Origin: Brachypterus glaber
Lineage: Eukaryota > Arthropoda > Insecta > Coleoptera > Kateretidae
Length of the DNA: 64,000 nt
Assembly: GCA_958510825.1 (NCBI GenBank)
Contig: OY294048.1
Coordinates: 31,895,026 to 31,959,025 of the forward strand
Direction: 5' to 3'
Part shown: positions 48,801 through 60,800 of the stretch, in pieces
Layout of the letters: each line of letters starts with the position of its first letter
Numbering within the stretch: the first letter of the stretch is position 1
Notes under the pieces: generated by a model
Database searches by the model: none
The model's input: the letters and a program-made list of their open reading frames with translations, nothing else
What the model was told of the DNA's origin: nothing
Program-made: the position numbers and the translations under genes

Positions 48801-51800
48801 TTAAATTGTTTTGCTTTCTTGACCCCGATAAAAAAGTATAATGGCACGTTTAACTTTTTAACTTTTAACGTTAATTTTAAATTAGTAACGAGATTAGTAA
48901 TTTATTCTATTCCTTCTCATATCGGTTTAAATTTTAAAGCAAGATGACTATTACCTCTTATAATTCAAAATTATACTAAGATGGAATCTGAGCTGATAAT
49001 TCTACGCAAACAAGTTAAGGGTCTAGAATGCGAAGTAAATAAGTTAATACAAAATCCGGTCACTAATCTTGAAGTTCTTTCTAATGAAGTTCAGGAGAGA
49101 ATGATTCGAGCTAATAATGTTATAGTCTATAATGTTGAAGAGTCGAACTCTCTGCACCTTCAGGAACGGATTGATTTTGATGTTGCTAAAGTTCGTAATA
49201 TTCTTAGTAATATGGATGTCTGTGATGAAATCCAGAAAATATTAAGAGTCGGAAAGAAGGGTAATAAATCAAGGCCCTTAAAAATTATTTTCTCTCGGAA
49301 AGAAGTTGCCATGAAAGTATTAAAAGGAAGGAAGAATTGTTTGGGACAATATAAATTAAGTTTTGACCAAACCAAAATGCAGCAGGAATTATACAAATCT
49401 TTAAGAACTGAATTGAACAACAGAACAGCTAATGGAGAAGATAATTTAATAATTAAATATTTTAATGGGAGTCCACAAATTATTCAATCAGATATAGCTG
49501 CTTCATCCAACAAAACCAATGAAAAAAACGTAAAATAGCCCCATTACTATGTTATTACCACAATGTAGGAGGCCTTAAAACAAAAATATTAGAATTTAGT
49601 CAAGCAATATTAACGTCAAACTATGATATTATTATAATAACTGAAAGTGGACTATCCAGTGATGTTTTCGACAGCGAGTTTCAACTTAATTTATGTTATG
49701 ATATTTTTAGATCTGATAGGAACCTGAATACTAGCGATAAGAGTCGAGGAGGTGGGGTGTTGGTATTTGTAAAAAAAATATGGTCTGCCCAATATGTTAG
49801 TATAAACTTCAATAATATAGAACAATGTTATGTTAAGCTTTTGGTGAAGAATAAAGTATATATTATTGGAGGCGTATATATTCCACCAAAATCATCCTTG
49901 GACAAGTATGAAGCACACTGTGCTGCTGTTGAAGATATATCTCTTTTTTATCCTGATTCAAACATCTCGATTTTCGGTGACTACAATTTGCCCACAGCTG
50001 CATCGGTTGATAGCGAAGCTACATTATTGGAAACGTTTTCATATTTAAATATGAAACAAGTTAATAATATTCCTAACGACCGTAACGTGTTTTTAGATTT
50101 ATTGTTTACCAATGATTCAGATATTTATACTACTCAAGCACATGATCTACTTTTACCCAACACTCATCATCATATTGCCTATAACTTTTATTTGCCTGTC
50201 AAGGGCGAGAATGCTTTTAATCCTATAAATTATACTGAATATTACTATGATTTTCGAAATGCAAATTAAATAGCTTTAAATGATTTTATTTCTTCGTTTG
50301 ACTGGAAGCAAATATTAGAAAATTTAGATTGCAATTCAGCTACCAACCATTTCTATGAAATACTTTTACTTGGAATCTCTTTATTTGTACCTAGGAAAAA
50401 ATATAAAAAAAGTAGTTTTCCTAGATGGTTTAATGCTGAATTGCAAAGAATGATATTACAGAAAAAACAGGCACATAAAACATTTAAACAAACGCTGCGG
50501 AATGAGGATTACATTGTATTCTCGCACTTGAGAGACCGATGTAAGCAATTGGCCCATGATTGTTACAAAAGATACATCAGGAGAATGGACATTGATTTAA
50601 AATCTAACCCAAAGAATTTTTGGAAATTTATAAATGATAAAAAACAATCCGATGGTATACCTAGTTCAATGAACTTAGATGGGAAAATTGCAAATAATGC
50701 TCAGGATATAGTAAACCTTTTTGCAGAGTATTTTTCGACGGTTTATCGGAAACATGCAGAACCTATATATAATCATGTAGATACTTGTTCAGCTTCGGAT
50801 ATCTCTCTACGACAGATATCTGAAATGGATATATTCCAGAAAATTGAGAAACTTCCAAACAAATATTCATCTGGTCCTGATGGAATACCCAACATGTTTC
50901 TTAAAAAATGTGTTTGTACTATATCTATGCCTCTGAGCATTATTTTTAATTTATCTTTGGATACAGGTACTTTCCCAGAAGTCTGGAAAAACAGTTATAT
51001 TGTGCCTATTTTTAAAAGTGGTGTTAGAACCGATGTCAAGAACTATCGCGCAGTTTGTATACAGGCCAGCATTCCTAAGCTTCTTGATAGCTTGGTATGT
51101 GATCAACTTACGTGGCTTTGCAAACCAAGGCTGTCTACTCACCAGCATGGCTTCTTTTCTGGCCGTTCTACCACCACTAATCTTGCGATTTACAGAGAGA
51201 AAATTCTGTATGCTCTGGAAATGGGATGGCAATTAGACTCAATATATACTGATTTTTGTAAGGCTTTTGACTCTGTTGATATTAATTTACTTTTGTTAAA
51301 ATTAGCTATTTTTGGTTTTGACGAGAAACTATTAAAATGGTTCTGCAGTTTTTTATCTGGACGTAGACAATGTGTTAATCTTTTCGGTGTTCTGTCTTTC
51401 TTTATTGAGGTTTTATCAGGGGTTCCTCAAGGGTCTCACTGTGCTCCGCTTCTATTTAATATTTTTATAAATGATATGATTAATAAGTTGGAGTTTAGTG
51501 AAGGCCTTATTTTTGCGGATGACTTTAAATTTTTCTTAATTATTAAATCTGTAGAAGACTGGTTTAAATTACAACGAGATATTAATAGCATTTTCAAATG
51601 GTCTGTTGACAATCATCTGTTGTTAAACATAGATAAATGTTGCTGCATAAGTTTTTTTAGGGGTCAAAAAAAATTCTTTACCTCGTATTTAATGAATGGT
51701 GCTCCGCTTAATCGGGTTACGAGCGTCAAAGATTTGGGTGTAATTTTTAATGAAGATTTAAACTTTTCCGAAAATATTAAAAAAATGTCGTTAAAAGCAA

Positions 51801-54800
51801 ATAAACTTCTAGGATTTATAACACGTAACTGTCTTGAGCTCTCAGTCAACACAATAAAAACACTATATAAATCATTAGTAAGGTCAAACCTTGAATATTC
51901 TACATTAATTTGGTCTCCATACACCTTGCAAGGTAAAGCAGTTTTGGAAAAAAATCAAAATAAATTCTTACGAATTATTGCATACAAAATTCATTTTACT
52001 ATAAGAAACCATGATTACACTACAATTCAAAGAATCACAGGCCTTGAGACATTAGAATCAAGAAGAGTTTTAGCTAATGTGTGTTTTATTTATAAATTAG
52101 TAAATGGGTTAGTCGATTGTCCTGAGTTGTTATATAAGCTAAACTTTTTTGTTCCTGGCAGAAATCTTCGTGCTAACCATTATACATTTTTTATCTCTCG
52201 CCACAACACAAATTATGCTACTTTAACACCAATTAACTCAGCTTTAAAATTTATTAATGATTCACATTTAGATCTGTTTTCTGGAAATTTTAAAGGTTTT
52301 AAATCATCTGTCCGCTCCTTACTAAATACAAGTGTATAATTTTTTTTTTCTTCCTTAATTATAATTTCATACATATATTAATAAATTTTCATATATATTT
52401 CTGTTTCTTAACATTTTTATGTATTCTTATATTTTTTTTTATATACTAGATTTAATCTAAACTTTGATGTTTTTACTGTAATGGGGTTTTCCCGTATAAA
52501 TAAATAAATAAATAAATAAATCTTGCTTTAAACTTTAAAAGTCATTTTGTACGGATAATCCATCCAGGGTCGGACATAAGGGGGGTGCGACACTTCCCAA
52601 AGTTTTTTCATTCGGGAAATCTTTGGATTCGCTCGGAAAATTTTTAATTAGGGCCGTAAATAAAACGAACGAGCAGTACTGCAGTAAGGAGCGCCAAAAA
52701 GAGCAAATATGCAGGTCATTTTTCAAAAGTTAAATTCTTACAAATGTTGGTCTGCGGCGAAATAGGTTTCTTGCATTTTTGTTAAATTTGGAATTGTAAA
52801 TCTGTTTTAAAATTAAATTTTTTAAAATTTTTCGCCTGCGGTGCTAGGGGTTTCTTATCGAGTTTCTTACAACGAACTAATAACTCTTCTTTCTAGAATA
52901 CGCATACCGTTAAAATAAAGTATCGCCAACATCTCGGTTTGTTTGTAAACAAATAGTAGGTATATTCAGGCCTGTACAATAACAATTACCAGTAACTGGT
53001 GTTGTTGTCTCTGTTAGAACCGAGGTTAGAACAAAGATGTGCGAGTAAGACAGACGAATGTTTATGTTGCCGACATTTTTGTCAGTTTTTACCGAGGGGT
53101 TTATTTATTGAAAAAATAGTGTACAAGGATTGTGAGGATCAAAGAATTGTGAAAGATTGTCAAAAACATTGTACAAAATATTAATGAAGATTGTTAAAGA
53201 TTGTGGAAAGATTTCAGATGATTGTGGAAGATTGTAGATGATTGTGAAGGATTCTGGAGGTTTGTGGATAATTTTGAAAGAAACAATTGTCAAGGATTGT
53301 AGAAGATTGTTGGATATGTGTACAGGGATTGTCCAATAAATAAACCCCTCGGTGTTTACGAATGAAATGCCTATTCTAGAGAGAAGAGTTATTAGTTCGT
53401 TGGTTTCTTATGTTGCCTGCAACCGTAGAATTTCTTTCATTTTAGTGAAATTTCAAATTTTAACTGTTTAAATAGACCTTTTTCTTCAGCTCCTGCCGGT
53501 TTTCAAGGTATAGGGACCTATACCGGATTTAAATTTATATGGAAAATCGCGTATACGAATATCCAACTGTGGATATTTATTGCATGTTATGCGTTATAAA
53601 AATGTAAATTCCTCTAAAGTTCTAATTTTATACCGGGTGAATTTTAGTCCATGGACAACCCCTAAAATTAGGTTGTTTTCAATCAATCAATCAATTAATC
53701 AATCAATGAAAGCAATTTTTTGTAGCTTATATTTCTCAACAATGGCTACAAAATGGCATATAATTTTTTTGCCGGTTTCGTCGGAAACTAAGTTAAATTA
53801 TTAAAACACCCCCCGTATATTTTTGCATTTTTGGATCCAGAAAACAAATTTATACATAAAAAAAAACATTTAAAGCTTTTGAATTTTTTTCAGTACGTTT
53901 TTTATTTTATTTTTTTTTATTAACATGCAAGAATTATTTTTTTATAAAATTATAAAATCTAAATGTGAAAAAAATAAAAAAATTTATGTAAAAACCAAAA
54001 TTTGATAATTTTTTTGTACTTAAAATTTTTTTAAAACGGGGTTTTCTTCATAACTTAATTTTTTCAAATGGCAACCCCTTTGGACACCCCCAACTTTTTG
54101 GTGCGCTATTGTTAGGACTACAAAATGGCGTACTTATTTTTTCTTTCACTTTCGCTTTTGCCGGAAATGTTTTCTAAATTCAAAAATGCAAAAATATACA
54201 GTTGGTGTCATTATAAAAAATAAAATTTACTTATAAGTCTATAGTTTCTATAGTTTATAGTTTCCGGCGAAACCGGAAGTCACTTGGTTTGCAAAGTGCA
54301 AAAAAACTATTTTATTCGCAACTGTATATGTAATACATACATTACATGTATTAATAAAGCCTGGGAAGTACGTGATTTATTGTCCCACTGTTTTCCACGC
54401 CTGGACCTGACCTGTAATAAAAAATAGAGACCAGTAAACTAATTATTACTGGTCTGCAATTTAAATCATTAATTTCCACTAGATGGCGCCACCGATTAAA
54501 ATATCATTATTAATGCTTAAAGCAAGATGTCTGAACTGCTGTTGTCATGATAAACACGAATATAATCTAATACATTTCGTTTAAAAAACTTAAATGTACA
54601 GTTTTAGTAAATGTTTTTTTTTTACTTTTAAAACTGAGAAGGATAATAAATATTATAAACAGTGCCTTATGAGCTAACAACAAATGTTTTTTGTGGTTGT
54701 TTATTTGAGTTACGCGTATGTGGAACTTCAGTTTTATATAATTGTACTTTTTTTGTGAAATGCAGGAAAAAATATTTGTGGTAAATATAAAAAGAACTAA

Positions 54801-57800
54801 AAAACTAAGTATTATAGTATTATTTTCTTCATTTGAATTCAAACATCTAGGTTTAAAGAAAAATAGTACTTTATTTTTAAATAAAAACAGTTTGGACTTT
54901 TGGAATACAGGTCTCCCGGAAAATGGTACTTTTCCTAGTCGACCTGTAATCTACTATTGTACGGCATTTTGCAGCCCTTGCTAAGGAATATAAGCTACAA
55001 AAATTTTGCTTTTATTGGATTGACCATTCCATGGACTGAAACTCAACAGGTATACGCTATACCAAATATAATTAAGATACCTTAACACATTGGCTACCAC
55101 GAGACTTACCGGCGAGTCTCAATATTTTTACCAGTGGGCCGCGGAACTATTGGTGGAAAAGTTGTGAAAAAATATTTTAATTATATTTAATTTATTCTTA
55201 GAGGTTTTGAATAAACTTGAGATGTAATGTAAGATTTTATTCAGGTTAGATTTTAAAATTTAGGATGTACAGAATGTATAGGAAACTGTATTATCTACTA
55301 TCAAACAAAAGAGTTGCATCAGATATTATTGTAATTGCAGCGCAGGTGATATCTACTGAGAGTTACAGTTGACTCTCATGATATGTAGTAGATAACTGTA
55401 ATACCTCCAAACCAAGGAGTCACCGGTGACTCTCAGACTTTTTTTTGGGAAAAAATATTTTTTTTATTGTGAAATTTACCCAACAACGTATATGTATACT
55501 TGAAATTGTCAAAAAAGTACTAACATTCAGTGGTACACTGGGAAAGGTCAGGACCTCTTATGAGTGGTAGCCAACGTGTTAAATTTCTGCCAGGCCTGGC
55601 AGGGGTAAAGCTTTTTTCAGAGAACCTTACTCTTCCTTTATTTTTTCTTAGTCACCAACATTTTTACCAGGGGTAAATAGCTGTTCTGAAGCTTTTTTAC
55701 AGGCGATAATCTTTTTTTTATTATTATTATTATTATTATTTATTATTATTATAAAAACAGTGAGCGGCTAAGGCCGATGAAACTGAGTATAAAAAATCTA
55801 AGCTCATTACATCTAAGTTACATCACAAAAAAAAAATATATCACAAAAATTAGCTTAATTATAAAAATAAAATTACTAGAGTTTAAATATAAATAAATAA
55901 ATAAATAATCACGGTTATAGATCACAGACTAAATAGTTATTGGGGAAAGTGCACCCATTGGTTCCTTATTCTTTCAATATCCCTGTCCAAGTTATTTTTA
56001 AACTGGTTTACAGTTCTAGACGTCACAGTTACAACACTTAAACTGTTCCACATGTATACCACTCTGTTGCATAGAAAATTTTTGCGTGGTAGTTTGGCGC
56101 ATCTCTCCTTGCTTAGTTTCTTGTGGTGACCTCGTAGTCCCTGGTAGTCATCAAGTTGCAAGATGTTTAGATTGATGGAGTAGTAATTACTAAGGATTTT
56201 GTATGTTAGGATGAGGTCACCGCGGGATCTTCTAGCTTCCAGAGTAGGGAGGTCCATACGAGCTAAGCGTTCGGGGTAAGGGAGTTCCTTCAGTTCAGGT
56301 GGGATTTTGGAAATTCTTCTTTGTACACCTTCCAGCAAGTCGATATCTTTAACAAAATACGGATTCCAAATACATTCTGCATATTCGAGGATTGGCCTTA
56401 CATAAGCTTTATAAAGCTTGCGAATGGTAGGTGCTGAGTGGTCGTGGAACGCAATTCTTATTAAATAAGACATCGAGTTGGCTCGTTTTACCATTTTATT
56501 TATGTGGGTTTCCCACTTTAAGTCGTATGTAATTAGGACTCCAAGATCTTTCTGCACTTCCACTTCGTGGATGGGTTCTTCGTTAATGTAGTAAGTGATG
56601 TTGGGATTGTTAGGTCCTATATGTAAAAGTGAGCATTTATTATAATTAAGAGTCATAAGCCATAACTTAGCCCAATCCACCACCATTTTTATATCTTGAG
56701 AAAATTGTGCAGCACTAAGAAGAGGATTGCAGAACATCTTGGCGTCATCAGCAAAAAATATAATGTAGGCGAGGATCTTATATGCCATGTCGGATATGTA
56801 AACAAGGAACAAAAGGGGACCAATAACAGAACCTTGGATAACACCACTTATTATGTCTCTTATAATGGAAAATATTCCATTTAGCTTAACTTTAAACTTT
56901 CTATTTGTGAGAAATTCTTTTATCCAGCTCCACAGCAGGCCCCTTATCCCAAAATATTTTAGTTTGAACAACAACCTTTTATGGGGGACCTTATCAAAGG
57001 CTTTTTCAAAGTCGAGGTATAGTACATCCGTAGGGAAACCAAGGTCGTGGTTAGCTGTCCATTTGTTCACACATTCAAGCAAATTGGTTTCAACGGATCG
57101 TTTTGGAAGAAAACCATGCTGCGTGGCAGGGATAATTTGGTTTTCAATCAGGAAATCGGTGAGCTGTTTGACAATAATCTTTTCCATACATTTGCAGAGG
57201 TTAGAAGTCAGGCTAATAGGACGGTAGTTTTCTGGACGGTGCTTGTTGCCTTGCTTATGTATGGGAACGATGTATGCCATTTTCCATTCTTGGGGTATGA
57301 TACCAGTTGAAAAGCTGTGTTGCATTGCAATAGCGAGCGGGCCAATCAAGACATTTACACAATTCTGCAGAAAAAGGGCGGGAATACCATCGGTTCCGGG
57401 GTTTGAATCCTTTTTAAGCGAAGTAATTGCTTCTTTGACATTTTCTGGTGTAAAGCTTATGGTATCTATACTGTTTTCTGGACGAGGAATGTCCGTCATT
57501 TGGGGCATAGGTCCGTCGTCCTCTCTAGTAAAAACGCTTTGGAAATGAGCAGCGAAGGTCTCGGCAGATTCCTGGGATGTCAAATTCTCGCCGTTGTCGT
57601 TCTTCAGGTACACATTACTAGTTTTTGATTTAAGCGATTTTTTTAGGTAGCTGTAGAATTTTTTAGGAGAAGAGTAGGCTATTTCTTCCTCGTATCGTTT
57701 ACTGGCATTATAAAGTTGCTGTTTTAACCTGTTGTTATGAACTCTAAAAGCTAAATAATTTACATCAGTCTTAAATGTTTTGTAGATATCCCAGAGGTCT

Positions 57801-60800
57801 CTTTTTCTTTGTACTGCTTTGAATAGTTCATGATTAATCCAAGGCTTTTCTGGGTTATACTTGACGGCGCGCAGAGGTATATATTTTTCAATAGCGTCCA
57901 TTATGACTTCGCTGCACTCAACCAGAGTAATGTTTTCATTGCTTAGGTGATCTAGGAGGTACCCATGGATGACTTCGTAATCCGCCTTCCAAAAGTTACG
58001 TTTGAGGATACTGTGTGTAGGCTTGGGATCGAGATTAAGTTGGGACTTAAATGTTATTACTACGTGGTCACTAAGGCCAAGAGGAGCACACTGTTTTAGG
58101 TCACAAATAAGCTTCTTGTCATTAATCAGTATGAGGTCAATTAGTGATTCTTCATTTCCACGTTTTCTCGTTATGAAATTTACAACCTGGGTAGTGTTAG
58201 TGGTTTTGTAGACATCAAGGAAATCACTGGCCACAGTTTGATTTCTTGTGAGGCATAAATTATTCCAGTCAATCTCAGGGTAGTTAAAGTCGCCGCACAC
58301 GTAGGTAGGAATGTGACTGGATAATGCGTTACTTATTATTTCAATCATTTTTTTGTTTGCATCCACCGACGTTGATTGAGATCTATATGTGCAGACAATT
58401 TGAATTTTTATAGCTCCAACATTTACCAGAATCCATAGTAGGTTAATACCTTCAGGCATTACGAAATTGTTAATTTGAGTTATACAGACAGAGTGTCCTA
58501 AAATAGTAGAAGCTGAGTAAATGCAGACACCTCCGCCTTTAGTTCCGTCACGATCATGTCTGTGAAGTGTGTAGCCATTTAAATGCACGATGCTATCAGG
58601 TATATGGCTCTTAAACCATGTTTCAGTAACAATAATAAAGGCAGGTTTTTTTTTGGAAATATTAGCTTTTAGTTCATCCATTTTGTTGTTTAGAGAGTTT
58701 GCGTTAGTGAAAAGAAAGGATATATCTATTGAGGAGGGTCCTCTTTTGCTTCTATGGAAACTCGGTTTTTTGGAAGCGAGGATAAAATTAGTTTAGGCAC
58801 ACCATCAAAGTATTTCAAGACTAGGTTAGGTTCACCATTCTTTTTGCGCTCATCCAGAGTAGATAGCAGATTTTTCAGAATTTGCCTTTGTGTTGGAGTG
58901 TGATCATATTTCATGTAGTAAGCAGTATTTACAAGTTTAGCTTTGTATTTAAGCACCTGAGATGCTCCATGCTTGGAAGGAAATACCATTTTGATAGGTC
59001 TTGATTTTTCGGCAGAGAATCTACCAACACGATGGACTTTTACTTGATCGGTACTACAGTTGGGGTTGGCTTTTTTAATTAAGTCTATTGAAAACTCAAG
59101 ATCTTTTTGTGCCCTAGTTTCACCAGACAGGTCGGAAGCCTGTTCTTTAGCAATCAATATTTCTGAGTAAACCTGTTTTACGAATTTTCTGCCAGGGGAA
59201 AGCTTTTTTTCGAGGTATTAAAAAAAATATATTTTTATTAATTTTTGACTTTTTGGTATTTTTATCAATCAGCAAAGAAATTTTTTAAATTCGGCCCTGT
59301 CGTGTATATTTTATCTTTTATTTTAAAAAACTAGGGGTGCCTCTGACCTTCCTTGTCCCGGATGTGAAAATTACAAAGCCCGGCCCTGACTGCTATAAAA
59401 GTTACCATTGTGTATTTAAGCATTCAATAGTTTGTTTGAAATTCATAGATCATAGAAGTAGAACATGTGTTTTTATGACGATAATAAACAAAATAAAACC
59501 CTTATTGATGTAAGAGTCCAGTCAACAAAACATTAAAAAGCTTTATTTAACAAATACACTATACTCCAAAAAAGTGACGTACCTAAAATTATTGTTTCCA
59601 TAAAGTTGAAATAATAAGAAATATTTGGGTGAAGGGTGAAGTGAAATAACATTTTTTCGAAAACGTAAAACGGATAGGAGCCAAAACTTGCATTTTGGGA
59701 CAAAAATAAAGTATGCAAAATGCTCAAAGTGCAGTTTTGCTTCGAAAAAAAAATTATCCGATTAATTTGAACTTTTCACACTAATTTTAAAAGTTTATTA
59801 CACTTGGGCTTTAAGACTAAAGCAACGTTCAAGTATTACGTAACGCAAATTTAAATAAAGTTTTTTCAAAAACGTGCCATTTCGGTGTAACTTTTTTTTC
59901 ATATTTTGAGAGTACCATACCAAGTAACACACGTAGTGGCCAAATTAAAGCCAGATTGGCTGTAACAGCTTTCTTTAAACGAGATGTGAAGTGGTTGTAG
60001 CGATAGCATTTGGCTAATTTAGGAGAGTCAGTACATGGTGGCTGTTGGGGTTTCACAGCAGCTGGAATATCGATTTTACAAACGTTCTAAAGATAGTCAA
60101 CAGCTATATTCTGTATTTTCTTTAACAAAGTGTTACCAATATAAATAGATAAATATATCTAAATATTTTATCACAAAAGGGAATTTAATAATATAATATT
60201 GTCATAAATTTAACTCTGTTCTCTTTCAAGAAATACCCTTGTTAGATAAAATAACAGTATATTATTTATTGTGATAACAAAATTTGTTTTTAATGGACTT
60301 TTACAAATTGTTTGAAACATAATTTAAGTGCGATAAGATATTGTGAAAAGTGATAATAAAAACTTGTTATATTTGACGCGCCCCGAAAATAATGAAGATT
60401 ATAAAATAATTAAAAAGCTTATAATCAACTTCACGTTAATTTTATTGTTGAAAACAATTAGTGTGACCGCGGTTTCGCTATAATAGAGATAGCGAAACCG
60501 CGGTCACACCAATTGTTTTCAACAATAAAATTAACGTGAACTTGATTATAAGCTTTTTAATTATTTTATAATAAACCACTTCACTATAAGAAGTTCAGAC
60601 GTTTAGAACCATGAATGAATTTTCAAACTGGATAATGAAGATTAGTTAAATTAAATTGATGTTAATAGTTTTTTTTTTATTTTTTTATTTATTTTTCTTT
60701 GTTCAGAATAATAGGTTTTTAACAGTGAAAGACTTTCTTAAATTATGATTTTTTTTACATGTTTATCTTTTTTATACTCATAGGAAAGCAAAAAAAAAAT

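Larger units (their letters stand above)
55718..59200 (-). mobile_element. Nearly complete Jockey/CR1-group LINE, 5'-truncated in ORF1
   Basis: Minus-strand element with the C-terminal part of ORF1 (58726 to about 59200), a full ORF2 (55937 to about 58750), a ~190-bp 3' UTR ending GCCTTAGCCGCTCACTG and a (TTA)n tail at 55718-55751. ORF1 opens without an upstream ATG, so the 5' end is truncated at about 59200. Same strand as EXT2, intron 1. Confidence 0.8.

Noticed and set aside
56696..58796. Several plus-strand frames of 60-124 codons
   Set aside because: All lie antisense to the LINE ORF2, whose endonuclease and polymerase motifs account for the region.
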